DNA from: Nocardioides zeae
GTDB taxonomy: Bacteria; Actinomycetota; Actinomycetes; Propionibacteriales; Nocardioidaceae
Assembly: GCF_010686755.1 (NCBI RefSeq)
Contig: NZ_JAAGXA010000001.1
Span: forward strand, 372,001 to 436,000
DNA: 64,000 bases
Direction of reading: 5' to 3'
In this document: positions 27,686 to 38,565 of the stretch, in pieces
Layout of the letters: each line of letters begins with the position of its first letter
Numbering within the stretch: position 1 is the stretch's first letter
The notes under the pieces: generated by a model
Database searches by the model: none
What the model saw: the letters and a program-made list of their open reading frames with translations, nothing else
Told to the model about the DNA's origin: nothing
Program-made: the position numbers and the translations under genes

Positions 27686-28614
27686 GCGGCGACCGCCGCG
27701 TCGTCCTGGTCCCGGAGGGCCTCGCCGGCGAACGGGTCGACGCCGCGATGGCCCGCATGTTCGGGTTCAGCCGCAGCCGCTCCGCCGAGCTGATCGCCGA
27801 GGGGCACGTGGTGCTCGACGGCACCACCGTGGCCAAGTCGGAGCGCGTCCGCGCCGGCGCGATGCTCGAGGTCGAGATCCCCGTGGTCGTCGACCCCCTC
27901 GCGGTCGTGCCCGAGATCGTCGAGGGCATCGGGATCATCCACGACGACGACGACATCGTGGTCATCGACAAGCCGGTCGGCGTCGCGGTGCACCCGTCGC
28001 CGGGCTGGCGCGGGCCGACGGTCGTCGGGCACCTGGCCGGGGCCGGCTTCCGCATCGCCACGTCGGGCGCCTCCGAGCGCCAGGGCATCGTGCAGCGTCT
28101 CGACGTCGGCACGTCGGGCGTCATGGTGATCTGCAAGTCGGAGTCGGCCTACTCGATCCTCAAGAACGCGTTCCGCCGCCGCGAGATCGAGAAGGTCTAC
28201 CACGCGCTCGTGCAGGGCCACCCCGACCCGCACACGGGCACCGTCGACGCGCCCATCGGTCGGCACCCGCGCTCGGACTGGAAGTTCGCCGTGATGTCGG
28301 ACGGCCGCGCGAGCGTGACGCACTACGCGACCCTCGAGGCCCACCGCTTCGCCAGCCTGCTGGAGATCCACCTCGAGACGGGGCGCACCCACCAGATCCG
28401 CGTGCACATGTCGGCCCTCAAGCACCCCTGCGTCGGCGACCTGACGTACGGCGCGGACCCGACCCTGGCGCGCCGCGTCGGCCTCGAGCGGCAGTGGCTG
28501 CACGCCGTGCGCCTGGGGTTCGTGCACCCGGGCACGGGGGAGCCGGTGTCGTACGAGTCGCCGTACCCCGCAGATCTCGCCGACGCGCTCGAGGTCGTCC
28601 GCGAGGCCCACTGA
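27682..28614 (+). CDS. rluD: RluA/RluD-family pseudouridine synthase
   Basis: 310-aa 23S rRNA-type pseudouridine synthase. N-terminal S4 RNA-binding domain ([20 protein letters not shown]) and catalytic domain with Asp141 in [12 protein letters not shown], plus [12 protein letters not shown] and [12 protein letters not shown]. It isomerises uridines in rRNA; the exact position(s) cannot be told from sequence alone. GTG start overlaps the lspA stop, as in many bacteria. The following 150 bp contain TAGTCT at 28691-28696 as a possible -10 for dnaE1. Confidence 0.93.
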   Translation: MSGDRRVVLVPEGLAGERVDAAMARMFGFSRSRSAELIAEGHVVLDGTTVAKSERVRAGAMLEVEIPVVVDPLAVVPEIVEGIGIIHDDDDIVVIDKPVGVAVHPSPGWRGPTVVGHLAGAGFRIATSGASERQGIVQRLDVGTSGVMVICKSESAYSILKNAFRRREIEKVYHALVQGHPDPHTGTVDAPIGRHPRSDWKFAVMSDGRASVTHYATLEAHRFASLLEIHLETGRTHQIRVHMSALKHPCVGDLTYGADPTLARRVGLERQWLHAVRLGFVHPGTGEPVSYESPYPADLADALEVVREAH

Positions 28615-28764
28615 CGCCTCGTCCCCAGGGGCGGCGCGGGGGTCTCAGGACTGTCGGCGGAGGGTGCCATCCTCGGTCCCGGTGGTCACGTAGTCTGACG
28701 TCCTTCCCCGTGGCTCCCGCTCGTCCCCGTCCGCCCTCGTCCGTCTAGGAGCGCGCTGACCCTC

Positions 28765-31700
28765 ATGGCCGCCGGATCCGACTCGTTCGTCCACCTGCAC
28801 GTCCACACCGAGTACTCGATGCTCGACGGCGCGTCCCTCCTCGACGGCCTGTTCTCGCGCGTCGTCGACCTCGGGATGCCCGCGATCGCGATGACCGACC
28901 ACGGCAACCTGCACGGCGCCTACGACTTCTGGTCGAAGGCCCGCAAGCACGGGGTCAACCCGATCATCGGGATCGAGGCCTACCTGACGCCGCAGACGCA
29001 CCGCAGCGAGCGGCGCCGGGTGCGGTGGGGCAAGGGCGACACCAAGGAGGAGAGCGGCAACGACGTCGCCGGTGGTGGTGCCTACACCCACATGACGATG
29101 TGGGCGCAGAGCACGGAGGGCATGCACAACCTCTTCCGCCTGTCGTCGAAGTCGAGCCTGGAGGGGTACTACTACAAGCCGCGCGCCGACCGCGAGCTCC
29201 TGCAGACCTACGGCCAGGGCCTCATCGCCACGACGGGCTGCCCGTCGGGCGAGGTCCAGACGCGGCTGCGCCTGGGGCAGTACGACGAGGCGCGGCGCTC
29301 GGCCGCCGAGTTCCAGGACATCTTCGGCAAGGAGAACTTCTACCTCGAGCTGATGGACCACGGGCTCGACATCGAGAAGCGGGTCCGCGACGACCTGCTG
29401 CGCCTCGGCAAGGACCTCGGCATCCCGCCCGTCGCGACCAACGACTCCCACTACAACAACCCGGAGGACGCGGACGCCCAGGACGCGCTCATCTGCGTGG
29501 CGTCCGGTCGCCGGCTGGCCGACCCCAACCGGTTGAAGTTCGACGGCGGCGGCTACTACATCAAGTCGGCCGCCGAGATGCGCGAGCTCTGGGTCGACAA
29601 GTACGACATGAAGGAGGCCTGCGACAACACGCTGGCCATCGCCGAGCGCTGCTCCGTGGAGTTCACGGAGTCGACCGGCGGCTACATGGCGCGTGCCGAC
29701 ATCCCGGCCGGCGAGACCGAGGACTCCTGGTTCCGCAAGGAGGTGTGGCGGGGCATCGAGTCGCGCTACCCGGGCGACAAGCTGACGGACGAGGTCCGTG
29801 CGCGCGTCGAGATGGAGCTCGGCGTCGTGCAGGCGAAGGGATACTGCGGCTACTTCCTCGTGGTCGCCGACTTCATCCAGTGGTCGAAGGACAACGGCAT
29901 CCGCGTCGGCCCCGGCCGCGGCTCCGGTGCGGGCTCGATCGCGGCGTACGCGCTGCGGATCACCGACCTGTGCCCGCTGGAGCACGGCCTGATCTTCGAG
30001 CGGTTCCTCAACCCCGAGCGCCCCTCGATGCCCGACTTCGACATCGACTTCGACGAGCGTCGGCGCACCGAGGTCATCCAGTACGTGGTCAACAAGTACG
30101 GCTCGGAGTACGTGGCGTACATCGCGACGTTCGGCCGGATCAAGGCGAAGCAGGCCATCAAGGACGCGGCGCGCGTCCTCGACTACGGCTTCGCGGTCAG
30201 CGACAAGATCACCAAGGCGCTGCCCGCCGACATCATGGGCAAGGGCGTGCCGCTGAAGGAGCTCTTCAACGAGGGCCACAAGCGGTACAACGACGGTGGC
30301 GAGTTCCGCGAGCTGCACGCCTCCGACCACGACGTGCGCACCATCTACGAGACCGCGGTCGGCCTCGAGGGCCAGATCCGCCAGTGGGGCGTGCACGCGG
30401 CGGGCGTGATCATGTCGAGCGCGCCGCTCATCGACGTCGTGCCGATCATGAAGCGCGAGCAGGACGGCGCGATCATCACGCAGTTCGACTACCCGATGTG
30501 CGAGTCGCTCGGGCTGGTCAAGATGGACTTCCTCGGTCTGCGCAACCTGACGGTCCTCGACGACGCCGTGCGCAACATCGAGATGAACCGCGGCGAGAAG
30601 GTCGTGCTGGAGGACCTGCCGTTCGACGACCCGGCGACCTACGACCTGCTGTCCCGCGGCGACACGCTCGGCGTCTTCCAGCTCGACGGCGGGCCGATGC
30701 GGGCGCTGCTGCGCAGCATGCGGCCCGACAAGTTCGCGGACATCTCCGCCGTCGGCGCGCTGTACCGCCCGGGGCCCATGGGTGCGGACTCCCACAACAA
30801 GTACGCGCGGCGCAAGAACGGCCGGGAGCCGATCGAGCCGATCCACCCCGAGCTCGAGAAGCCGCTCGAGACGGTGCTGGGCGAGACCTACGGCCTGATC
30901 GTGTACCAGGAGCAGGTCATGGAGATCGCCCAGGTGCTGGCCGGCTTCAGCCTGGGACAGGCCGACAACCTCCGTCGCGCGATGGGCAAGAAGAAGAAGG
31001 AGGAGCTCGACAAGCAGTACGCCGGGTTCCAGGGCGGCATGCTGGAGCGTGGCTACTCGCAGGCCGCCATCACGGCGCTGTGGGAGATCCTGCTGCCCTT
31101 CTCCGACTACGCGTTCAACAAGGCGCACTCGGCGGCGTACGGCGTGGTGTCCTACTGGACGGCCTACCTCAAGGCGAACTACCCGGCGGAGTACATGGCG
31201 GCCCTGCTCACCTCGGTGAAGGACGACAAGGACAAGTCGGCCATCTACCTCAACGAGTGCCGGCGCATGAAGATCCAGGTGCTGCCGCCGGACGTCAACG
31301 AGTCCTCCCACAACTTCACCCCGGTCGGCACCGACGTGCGCTTCGGTCTCACGGCCGTCCGCAACGTGGGCGCCAACGTGGTCGACCAGATCGTGCGGGC
31401 GCGGGAGGAGAAGGGCCGCTACACCGACTTCAACGACTTCATGTCGAAGGTGCCGCTGCAGGCCTGCAACAAGCGCGTCATCGAGTCGCTCATCAAGGCC
31501 GGGGCCTTCGACGACATGAAGCACCGTCGCCGGGCGCTGGTGGCGGTCCACGAGATGGCGGTGGACCAGTACGTCGACATCAAGAAGAACGAGGCCATCG
31601 GTCAGGACTCGCTGTTCGGCGGGCTGGACGACGCCGACGGCGACGGCGGTGCCTTCGGCGTGACGGTGACGCTGCCGGACATCGACGAGTGGGACAAGAT

Positions 31701-32343
31701 GACGCTGCTGGCGCACGAGCGCGACATGCTCGGCCTCTACGTCTCCGACCACCCCCTCATGGGCCTCGAGCACGTGCTCGCGCAGGGCACGGACACGACG
31801 GTCGGGCAGCTGCTCCTGGGGGAGGACCGCTCCCACGGTTCCCGGGTCACGGTCAGCGGCCTCGTGACCTCCGTGCAGCGCAAGATCACGAAGAAGGGCG
31901 ACGCCTGGGCGACGATCACGCTGGAGGACCTGGAGGGCGGCATCGAGGTGCTGTTCTTCCCGAGCTCCTACCAGCTCGTGGCCCAGCACCTCGCGCCCGA
32001 CTCGATCATCCGGGTCACGGGGACCCTGTCGCGCGACAAGGAGCAGCCCGAGATCCGGGGGCAGGAGGTCAGCGTCCCCGACCTCAGCGACGGCCCCAGC
32101 GGTCCCGTGGTGGTCTCGATGCCGTCCACGCGCTGCACGGCCCCGGTCGTGGCCCAGCTCAAGAGCGTGCTGGGGGACCACCCCGGCATGACCGAGGTGC
32201 ACCTCCGCCTCCTGACCCGCGGCACGACGACCCTGCTGCGGATCGACGACCGCCTGCGCGTGACCCCGAGCCCGGAGCTGTACGCCGACCTGAAGCAGCT
32301 GCTGGGGCCGGGTTGCCTCGCGGTCGCCGACTCCCGTGGCTGA
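28765..32343 (+). CDS. dnaE1: DNA polymerase III alpha subunit DnaE1
   Basis: 1192-aa replicative polymerase. Order: PHP domain (HLHVHTEYSMLDGAS, MTDHGNLHGA), palm with catalytic aspartates 424, 426 and 428 in PDFDIDFDERR, thumb and fingers (AAGVIMSSAPL, YRPGPMGADSHNKYARRKNG), a helix-hairpin-helix region, and the C-terminal OB fold (VTVSGLVTSVQRKITKKGD). The length and the intact PHP histidines fit the essential DnaE1 type, not the mutagenic DnaE2. ATG start with only a weak ribosome-binding site. The next gene overlaps by eight bases. Confidence 0.97.
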   Translation: MAAGSDSFVHLHVHTEYSMLDGASLLDGLFSRVVDLGMPAIAMTDHGNLHGAYDFWSKARKHGVNPIIGIEAYLTPQTHRSERRRVRWGKGDTKEESGNDVAGGGAYTHMTMWAQSTEGMHNLFRLSSKSSLEGYYYKPRADRELLQTYGQGLIATTGCPSGEVQTRLRLGQYDEARRSAAEFQDIFGKENFYLELMDHGLDIEKRVRDDLLRLGKDLGIPPVATNDSHYNNPEDADAQDALICVASGRRLADPNRLKFDGGGYYIKSAAEMRELWVDKYDMKEACDNTLAIAERCSVEFTESTGGYMARADIPAGETEDSWFRKEVWRGIESRYPGDKLTDEVRARVEMELGVVQAKGYCGYFLVVADFIQWSKDNGIRVGPGRGSGAGSIAAYALRITDLCPLEHGLIFERFLNPERPSMPDFDIDFDERRRTEVIQYVVNKYGSEYVAYIATFGRIKAKQAIKDAARVLDYGFAVSDKITKALPADIMGKGVPLKELFNEGHKRYNDGGEFRELHASDHDVRTIYETAVGLEGQIRQWGVHAAGVIMSSAPLIDVVPIMKREQDGAIITQFDYPMCESLGLVKMDFLGLRNLTVLDDAVRNIEMNRGEKVVLEDLPFDDPATYDLLSRGDTLGVFQLDGGPMRALLRSMRPDKFADISAVGALYRPGPMGADSHNKYARRKNGREPIEPIHPELEKPLETVLGETYGLIVYQEQVMEIAQVLAGFSLGQADNLRRAMGKKKKEELDKQYAGFQGGMLERGYSQAAITALWEILLPFSDYAFNKAHSAAYGVVSYWTAYLKANYPAEYMAALLTSVKDDKDKSAIYLNECRRMKIQVLPPDVNESSHNFTPVGTDVRFGLTAVRNVGANVVDQIVRAREEKGRYTDFNDFMSKVPLQACNKRVIESLIKAGAFDDMKHRRRALVAVHEMAVDQYVDIKKNEAIGQDSLFGGLDDADGDGGAFGVTVTLPDIDEWDKMTLLAHERDMLGLYVSDHPLMGLEHVLAQGTDTTVGQLLLGEDRSHGSRVTVSGLVTSVQRKITKKGDAWATITLEDLEGGIEVLFFPSSYQLVAQHLAPDSIIRVTGTLSRDKEQPEIRGQEVSVPDLSDGPSGPVVVSMPSTRCTAPVVAQLKSVLGDHPGMTEVHLRLLTRGTTTLLRIDDRLRVTPSPELYADLKQLLGPGCLAVADSRG

Positions 32344-32920
32344 CCACGGCGCCGGGCGTCCGGTCACCCACCGGGCCGGACGGGCCGCCGGTCTGCGCGC
32401 CGACGCGGTGGCGGTCCTGCGTCTGGTGCACGTCGCGGCCCAGCTCGGTGTGATCGGTGCCCTGGTCTGGGTCTGGTGGTGGCACCCCGGCTCGGGCGTC
32501 GCGTCCGGAGGCGAGTTCTACCCGCGGGTGACGAGCATCGAGGGCACGATCACCGGCACGGCGGCCTACCTCGTGGTGGCAGCAGCCGCCGGCGGCGTGC
32601 TGGGGGCCGTCGCCGCGTGGTGGAACCGGGACCGCCCCTGGGTGGGGCTGCTGGGGGCCGTGCTGGCGGCTGCGGTGGGCGGCCTCGTGCTCGCGTGGCT
32701 CGGGCACCTGCTCGGTCCGGAGGACCCGGTGGCCGTCGCAGCGCGCAGCGCCGACGGCACGAAGGTCCCCTACGAGCTGGTCGTCGAGGGCCGGGGGGCG
32801 TACTTCGCCATGCCCGCCGGCGCGGCCACCGTCGTCGCTCTCGCCCTCCTCCTGGTCCGGGACGGTCGCCGAGCGGTCGGCGAGGAGCAGGCGGACACCC
32901 GCGGGTCGGTCCACGCGTGA
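32336..32920 (+). CDS. Multi-pass membrane protein of unknown function
   Basis: 194-aa protein with four predicted membrane segments (VHVAAQLGVIGALVWVWWW, GTAAYLVVAAAAGGVLGAVAA, WVGLLGAVLAAAVGGLVLAWLG, AGAATVVALALLLV). Loops include GGEFYPRVTSIEGT and VPYELVVEGRGAYFAMPAG, reminiscent of actinobacterial DUF2567 proteins, though I cannot confirm the family. GTG start inside dnaE1 (8-base overlap), so probably translated from the dnaE1 message. Acidic loops, short basic ends, no signal peptide cleavage site. Confidence 0.72.
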   Translation: MADHGAGRPVTHRAGRAAGLRADAVAVLRLVHVAAQLGVIGALVWVWWWHPGSGVASGGEFYPRVTSIEGTITGTAAYLVVAAAAGGVLGAVAAWWNRDRPWVGLLGAVLAAAVGGLVLAWLGHLLGPEDPVAVAARSADGTKVPYELVVEGRGAYFAMPAGAATVVALALLLVRDGRRAVGEEQADTRGSVHA

Positions 32921-32998
32921 AGCCGGCGCTGCCGGGGTAGGCACTCGTGGGTCGCGGCTGGTCAGGGTCGCGACCGCACGGCGACGAGGGGGACCAGG

Positions 32999-34765
32999 AT
33001 GAGCATGCAGCCACCGGAGGGCACCGGCCGTCCCGAGGAAGGATCGACGCAGCCGTCGGCGCCCGTCGGGTGGCCCCAGCACCCGCAGCAGCAGGGCTAC
33101 CCCCAGCAGCAGGGCTACCCGCAGGGGCCGCCTCCTCCGCCCTGGATGGGCCCGGGCGAGTACGGCACGCCCCCTGGCCAGCCCCCGCACCAGCCCCCGG
33201 GCACGTTCGGCCAGCCGCCCGCGCCGCGGCGCCGCGGCCGGTGGATCGCCGGCGGGATCGCGGGCGTCCTCGGCCTGTCGCTGATCGGCGGCGGCATCTG
33301 GGCGTGGCAGGCGTACTTCGCGACCGGGCCGCAGGCGGCGGAGGCGCTGCCCGCCGACACCTTGTTCTACGTGGGGCTCGACCTGGACCCGAGCGGGCAG
33401 CAGAAGCTGGCGGCGCTCGACTTCCTCGAGCAGTTCCCCGCCTTCGACGAGGAGGTCGGGCTCGACCGCGACGACGACGTCCGGCGCGAGATCTTCGACG
33501 GCATCGTCGGCGGCTCGGCCTGCGACGACCTGGACTTCGACGACGACGTCGCCCCGTGGCTGGGTGACCGCTTCGGGGTCGCCGTCGTGCCCTCGAGCGG
33601 CGGCCGACCCCAGGTGCCCGCGCTGGGCGGCGACGTCGTCGTGGTGGTGCAGGTCGACGACGCCGACGGCGCCGAGGCGGCGATGGACGACCTGGCCGAC
33701 TGCAGCGGCGCGGGTGACGAGCTGGGATGGTCGATCGACGGCGGCTGGATGGTCGTGACCGACTCCGACGCCCTCGCCGAGGACGTGCTGGCCGACGCGG
33801 CCGAGGGCTCGCTGGCCTCCGACGACACCTACCAGCGGTGGGTGGAGGAGGCCGGTGACGCGGGCATCCTCAGCGCCTACGCGGCGCCGGACAGCGCCAC
33901 GCGGGTCGTGGAGGGCCTCGTGGACGACGGGCTGATCGACGCGGCGTACGAGGACGAGGCGCTGGAGAGCGCCGCCGACTTCGAGGGTGCGGCGCTGACG
34001 CTCCGGTTCGCCGACGGCGGGCTCGAGCTCGAGGCGGCGACCCAGGCCACGACGGGGGACGACGCCCCGCGCCTGACCGACGGCACGGCCGGCGACCTCG
34101 CCAGCGGTCTGCCCGGGGACACGGCGGCGGTGGCGGCGGTGGGGCTGGCGGACGGGTGGTACGACGCGCTGCTGGAGCAGGTCGAGGCGAGCGGGGTCGA
34201 CCGCGACGAGATCGACGACGCGGTCGCCGACCTCGAGGACGAGACCGGCTGGAGCCTGCCGGACGACGTCGAGACGTTGCTCGGCCAGGGGGTCGCGCTC
34301 TCCGTCGGGGCGGGCGTCGACCTCGACGCGCTCGAGAACGGGGACATCGAGGGGGCCGAGGCCGGCGCGACGGTGCGCTCCTCCGACACCGATGCGATCG
34401 CGGACCTCGTCGACGAGCTGCTCACGTCGACCGACGCGCCGCGCGACCTCGACCTCAACGTCACCGAGGGCGACGACGGCACGACGGTGGGGAGCCCGTC
34501 CGCGGGCTACGCCGACGACCTCGCGACGTCCGGTGGCCTCGGCGGGTCCGACCTGTTCCGTGACGTCGTGCCGGAGACCGACGACGTGCACGCGCTGCTC
34601 TTCGTCGACTTCACGGCCGACGGCGGCTGGCTGGCCGACCTCCTCCGCGACGAGGGCGACGACGAGATCGCCGACAACGTGGAGCCGCTCGCCGCGCTCG
34701 GCCTGTCGGTGCGCGTCGAGGACGACGTGGCCCACACGCTGCTGCGGGTGACGACGACCGGCTGA
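32999..34765 (+). CDS. DUF3352 membrane-anchored acidic protein
   Basis: 588-aa protein: cytoplasmic Gln/Pro/Gly-rich tail (HPQQQGYPQQQGYPQG), one membrane helix (WIAGGIAGVLGLSLIGGGIWAW) near residues 81-102, then a large, very acidic extracytoplasmic region matching DUF3352, with two similar halves beginning LPADTLFYVGLDLDPSGQ and LPGDTAAVAAVGLADGWY. Asp and Glu are strikingly frequent (DDDVRREIFDGI, DDLDFDDDV). The function of the family is unknown; such tails resemble those of other actinobacterial envelope proteins. ATG start after GGGGGACCAGG. It converges on the deacylase gene with only seven bases between stops and no terminator. Confidence 0.8.
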   Translation: MSMQPPEGTGRPEEGSTQPSAPVGWPQHPQQQGYPQQQGYPQGPPPPPWMGPGEYGTPPGQPPHQPPGTFGQPPAPRRRGRWIAGGIAGVLGLSLIGGGIWAWQAYFATGPQAAEALPADTLFYVGLDLDPSGQQKLAALDFLEQFPAFDEEVGLDRDDDVRREIFDGIVGGSACDDLDFDDDVAPWLGDRFGVAVVPSSGGRPQVPALGGDVVVVVQVDDADGAEAAMDDLADCSGAGDELGWSIDGGWMVVTDSDALAEDVLADAAEGSLASDDTYQRWVEEAGDAGILSAYAAPDSATRVVEGLVDDGLIDAAYEDEALESAADFEGAALTLRFADGGLELEAATQATTGDDAPRLTDGTAGDLASGLPGDTAAVAAVGLADGWYDALLEQVEASGVDRDEIDDAVADLEDETGWSLPDDVETLLGQGVALSVGAGVDLDALENGDIEGAEAGATVRSSDTDAIADLVDELLTSTDAPRDLDLNVTEGDDGTTVGSPSAGYADDLATSGGLGGSDLFRDVVPETDDVHALLFVDFTADGGWLADLLRDEGDDEIADNVEPLAALGLSVRVEDDVAHTLLRVTTTG

Positions 34766-34772
34766 GCCCGGC

Positions 34773-35270
34773 TCAACCGCGCGCCACCGGTGCGACGACC
34801 GCGCCGGTGGCCGCGACGAGGTCGCCGGGCCGCAGCTCGATGTCGAGCCCGCGGCGGCCGCCGGAGACGAGCACGGTCGCGTGGTCGAGGGCGGAGACGT
34901 CCACCACCGTCCGCAGCGCGCGCCTCTGGCCGACGGGGGAGATGCCGCCGACGACGTACCCGGTGGCGCGCTCGGCGGCGGCCACCTCGGCCAGGCGGGC
35001 CTTGCGTGCGCCCAGCGCGGCGGCGACGGCCTTGAGGTCGAGGGTGCCCGCCACCGGCACGACACCGACGCAGAGCTCGCCGTCGGCGTCGACGACGATC
35101 GTCTTGAGGACGCGCGTGGGATCCGTGCCGAGCGCGGTGGCGGCCTCGTCGCCGTACGACGTCGTGCGGGGGTCGTGCTCGTAGGGGTGCAGCGCGAACC
35201 ACGTGCCCGCCGCGGAGAGCGCGGTGGTCGCGGGGGTGCCGCCGCTCCCGGCGCCGCGTCTCCTGGCCAC
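34773..35270 (-). CDS. ybaK: YbaK/EbsC-family aminoacyl-tRNA deacylase
   Basis: 165-aa editing protein of the YbaK/ProX superfamily, which hydrolyses mischarged Cys-tRNA(Pro). [20 protein letters not shown] carries the conserved lysine; [21 protein letters not shown] is the family signature near the middle, and [21 protein letters not shown] the C-terminal part. I start at GTG 35270: TACGCT at 35277-35282 (minus strand) is six bases upstream, so the transcript is probably leaderless. The frame is open further upstream, but without protein-like sequence. Confidence 0.9.
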   Translation of the reverse strand: MARRRGAGSGGTPATTALSAAGTWFALHPYEHDPRTTSYGDEAATALGTDPTRVLKTIVVDADGELCVGVVPVAGTLDLKAVAAALGARKARLAEVAAAERATGYVVGGISPVGQRRALRTVVDVSALDHATVLVSGGRRGLDIELRPGDLVAATGAVVAPVARG

Positions 35271-35296
35271 GGGGCGAGCGTAGGCCCGGTGGGCGT

Positions 35297-36004
35297 CTAG
35301 TTGGGCGACCAGCCCGTGCGGTTGAGGTGCGTCGCGGGCAGGGACGGGATCACGTTGATCGCGCGCAGCTCGGAGGAGAACATCTCGGCCAGCAGCGCGT
35401 AGCGCTCCTCCGGGTCGGGTGTCTCGAGCAGCCGCTGGCGGTCGGACAGGGGGAGCGGCGCCACGGCCGACATCGCCCACGAGCGGTAGACGGGATCAGC
35501 GGGCAGCGACCCCTCCACCACCGTGCCGCCGAGCTCGGCGATGACGGCCTGGTACGCCGCGAACAACGCCCCCGTGTGCTCGACGGCGCCGGGGGAGGGG
35601 GGCGTCAGCTGGTCGGGCAGCACCGCGACGTCGCCCACGGGGAAGGGGCCGGAGACGTCGAGGCGGTCGAGCCGGATCCGGTCGCGGCAGACCGCGACGA
35701 TCTCGAACGTGCCGTCGCCCGAGTCCTCGACCTCGGTCAGCTGGAGCCGGCACCCGACGCGGTGCAGCGACTGGTTCCCGCGGTTGCCGACCTCGTAGCC
35801 GTCGCGGATGGCGACCGACCCGAAGAGGCGCCGCGCCGGTTCGGGGACCGCCTCCAGGTGGCGGACGAGCGCGACGTACCGGTCCTCGAAGACGCGCAGC
35901 GGCACCGTCAGCCCCGGGAACAGGACGGACCCGAGGGGGAACATGGGCAGGCGCTCGGTGGCGTCGCCCTCGGCTCCACCGGTTCCGCCCGCGCTCTCGG
36001 TCAC
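35297..36004 (-). CDS. LON N-terminal (substrate-binding) domain protein
   Basis: 235-aa protein made of a LON N-terminal domain only: [32 protein letters not shown] start (residues ~19-45), [29 protein letters not shown], and a helical C-terminal part ([20 protein letters not shown]). There is no ATPase or protease domain, so it is a stand-alone member of the family; its role is unknown. GTG start with TAGGGT six bases upstream and no ribosome-binding site. It is divergent from hisD. Confidence 0.88.
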   Translation of the reverse strand: MTESAGGTGGAEGDATERLPMFPLGSVLFPGLTVPLRVFEDRYVALVRHLEAVPEPARRLFGSVAIRDGYEVGNRGNQSLHRVGCRLQLTEVEDSGDGTFEIVAVCRDRIRLDRLDVSGPFPVGDVAVLPDQLTPPSPGAVEHTGALFAAYQAVIAELGGTVVEGSLPADPVYRSWAMSAVAPLPLSDRQRLLETPDPEERYALLAEMFSSELRAINVIPSLPATHLNRTGWSPN

Positions 36005-36010
36005 GTCCCG

Positions 36011-36075
36011 ACCCTAGGTGATGCGTCCCACCCGGAGCCCGCGGTGCGGCTCCGGCGCGCGTCGCGGCCTAGGAT
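36011..36075. promoter_or_regulatory. Divergent leaderless promoters of the LON-domain gene and hisD
   Basis: The 78-bp divergent gap has TAGGGT (minus strand, 36011-36016) six bases before the LON-domain GTG, and TAGGAT (plus strand, 36070-36075) seven bases before the hisD ATG. Neither gene has a ribosome-binding site. No -35 boxes are evident. Confidence 0.55.
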
Positions 36076-36082
36076 CGGGGTC

Positions 36083-37405
36083 ATGTCGTCATCCGTCTCC
36101 GGCGCGCTGCTGCGCCGCATCGACCTGCGTGGAGCGACCCCCGGTTCCCTCGACTACCGGGCGGTCGTGCCGCGCGCCGACTTCGACGTCGAGGCGGCGG
36201 TGCCGGCGGTGCATGCGATCACGGAGGCCGTGCGCGAGCGCGGTGTCGAGGCGATCCTCGAGCTCGGTGCCCGGTTCGACGGCGTCCAGCTCGACGACAT
36301 CCGCGTCCCCGCGGGGGCGACGGAGCGCGCCCTCGCCGAGCTCGACCCGGCCATCCGGGCCGGGCTCGACGAGTCGATCGCGCGGCTGCGCGCGACGTCC
36401 GCCGCGGAGCTGGAGACCGACGTCGTCACCGACCTCGGCCCCGGTGCCCGGGTGACCCACCGCAAGGTCGCGGTCGACCGGGTCGGTCTCTACGTGCCCG
36501 GCGGCCTCGCCCCGCTCGTCTCCAGCGTGCTGATGAACGTCGTGCCGGCCCAGGTCGCGGGCGTGGGCTCCATCGCGCTCGCGAGCCCGCCGCAGAAGGA
36601 GTTCGGCGGCTCGGTGCACCCGACGATCCTCGCGGCGTGCGCGCTGCTGGGGGTCGACGAGGTGTACGCCGTGGGCGGGGCCCAGGCGATCGCCATGTTC
36701 GCCTACGGAACGGGGCCGTGCCGCAAGGTCGACCTGGTGACGGGGCCGGGCAACATCTACGTCGTCACGGCCAAGCGCCTGCTCAAGGGTCTCGTGGGGA
36801 TCGACTCGGAGGCCGGCCCGACGGAGATCGCCATCCTGGCCGACGACTCCGCGGACCCGGCGTTCGTCGCCGCCGACCTCGTCAGCCAGGCCGAGCACGA
36901 CCCGCTGGCCGCAGCCGTGCTGGTGACGCCCAGCACCACCCTGGCCGACGCCGTCGAGGTGGAGCTGGAGAAGCAGGTCGCGGCGACGAAGCACGTCGAG
37001 CGGATCCGCACGGCGCTGACGGGGGAGCAGTCCGGTGTCGTGCTCGTCGACGACCTCGAGCAGGGCGTCGCGGTCGTCGACGCCTACGCGGCGGAGCACC
37101 TCGAGATCCAGACGGTGGACGCTACCGCCTGGGCCGCCCGCGTGCGCAACGCCGGCGCGATCTTCGTCGGCGGCTTCGCGCCCGTGAGCCTCGGTGACTA
37201 CTGCGCCGGCTCCAACCACGTGCTGCCCACCGGCGGCTGCGCCTGTCACTCCTCGGGCCTGTCGGTGCGCGCGTTCACGAAGTCGGTGCACGTCGTGGAG
37301 TACGACCGCCAGGGCCTCGGCGACGTCGCCGACCACGTCGTCACCCTCGCCGAGGCCGAGGACCTGCCGGGTCACGGGGCCGCGGTGAAGGTGCGGTTCT
37401 CGTGA
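36083..37405 (+). CDS. hisD: Histidinol dehydrogenase HisD
   Basis: 440-aa zinc enzyme catalysing the last two steps of histidine biosynthesis (L-histidinol to L-histidine with two NAD+). Motifs: [68 protein letters not shown], the conserved SQAEHDPLA and EHLEIQT, and [17 protein letters not shown]. First gene of a tightly coupled his operon; its stop overlaps hisC (GTGA). TAGGAT seven bases before its ATG suggests a leaderless message. Confidence 0.97.
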   Translation: MSSSVSGALLRRIDLRGATPGSLDYRAVVPRADFDVEAAVPAVHAITEAVRERGVEAILELGARFDGVQLDDIRVPAGATERALAELDPAIRAGLDESIARLRATSAAELETDVVTDLGPGARVTHRKVAVDRVGLYVPGGLAPLVSSVLMNVVPAQVAGVGSIALASPPQKEFGGSVHPTILAACALLGVDEVYAVGGAQAIAMFAYGTGPCRKVDLVTGPGNIYVVTAKRLLKGLVGIDSEAGPTEIAILADDSADPAFVAADLVSQAEHDPLAAAVLVTPSTTLADAVEVELEKQVAATKHVERIRTALTGEQSGVVLVDDLEQGVAVVDAYAAEHLEIQTVDATAWAARVRNAGAIFVGGFAPVSLGDYCAGSNHVLPTGGCACHSSGLSVRAFTKSVHVVEYDRQGLGDVADHVVTLAEAEDLPGHGAAVKVRFS

Positions 37406-38565
37406 CCGCCGCCGACGCGGTCGCCGAGGACACCGGCTGGCTCCCGCTCCGCGCGGAGCTGGCGGGCATCGCCCCGTACGGCGCGCCCCAGCTCGACGTC
37501 CCGGTGCAGCTCAACGTCAACGAGAACCCGTACGGGCCCTCCGAGGCGTGCGTCGCCGACATCGCGGAGGCGGTGGCGGAGGCGGCGCGCACGCTCAACC
37601 GCTACCCCGACCGGGAGTTCGTGGCGTTGCGGACGGCGCTCGCGGCGTACCTCTCCCGGGACGTCGCGGACGGCCAGGCGCCGATCGTGCCCGAGCAGGT
37701 GTGGGCGGCGAACGGGTCCAACGAGGTGATGCTGCAGCTCCTGCAGGCCTTCGGCGGGCCGGGGCGCACGGCGGTGAGCTTCGCGCCGACGTACTCGATG
37801 TACCCGGAGTACGCACGCGACAGCAACACCGCGTGGGTGGCGGGGCGGCGACGGGAGGACTTCGCGCTCGACCTCGACGCGGCGCGGGAGCTCATCGCGG
37901 AGCACCGGCCGAGCATCGTGCTCCTGCCGAGCCCCAACAACCCGACGGGCACGGCGCTGCCGCCGGCCGCGGTGGACGCGTTGTGCACGGCCGCCGCGGA
38001 GCACGGCAACGACGGCCGCGGCGGGCTCGTGGTGGTCGACGAGGCGTACGGCGAGTTCCGGCGCGCGGGCACCCCGAGCGCGATCGAGCTGCTGCCGACG
38101 CACCGCAACCTCGTCGTGTCCCGCACGATGAGCAAGGCGTTCGCCGGCGCGGGCCTGCGGCTGGGCTACCTCGCCGCCGACCCGGCCGTGACCGACGCGA
38201 TCCGCGTCGTGCGGCTGCCCTACCACCTGTCGGCGACGACGCAGGCCACCGCGCTCGCGGCTCTGCGGCACACCGACGAGCTGCTCGGGCAGGTCGACGC
38301 GCTGCGCGGCGAGCGCGACCTGCTCGTCGACTGGCTGCGGGAGCAGGGGCACGACGTCGCCGACTCCGACGCCAACTTCGTGCTGTTCGGCCGCTTCGCC
38401 GACCGGCACGCCGTGTGGCGCGGCCTGCTCGACCGCGGCGTCCTCATCCGCGAGACCGGCCCCGACGGCTGGCTCCGTGTCTCGGTCGGCACCCCGGCCG
38501 AGATGGCGGCCTTCCGGGACGCCCTCACCACCGTCACCACCACTGTCATCCAGGAGAACCAGTGA
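37402..38565 (+). CDS. hisC: Histidinol-phosphate aminotransferase HisC
   Basis: 387-aa class I/II aminotransferase converting imidazole-acetol phosphate to L-histidinol phosphate. PLP-binding lysine is Lys245 in [47 protein letters not shown] and VVDEAYGEF are conserved. GTG start within the hisD stop; its stop overlaps the hisB GTG. Confidence 0.96.
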   Translation: MTAADAVAEDTGWLPLRAELAGIAPYGAPQLDVPVQLNVNENPYGPSEACVADIAEAVAEAARTLNRYPDREFVALRTALAAYLSRDVADGQAPIVPEQVWAANGSNEVMLQLLQAFGGPGRTAVSFAPTYSMYPEYARDSNTAWVAGRRREDFALDLDAARELIAEHRPSIVLLPSPNNPTGTALPPAAVDALCTAAAEHGNDGRGGLVVVDEAYGEFRRAGTPSAIELLPTHRNLVVSRTMSKAFAGAGLRLGYLAADPAVTDAIRVVRLPYHLSATTQATALAALRHTDELLGQVDALRGERDLLVDWLREQGHDVADSDANFVLFGRFADRHAVWRGLLDRGVLIRETGPDGWLRVSVGTPAEMAAFRDALTTVTTTVIQENQ

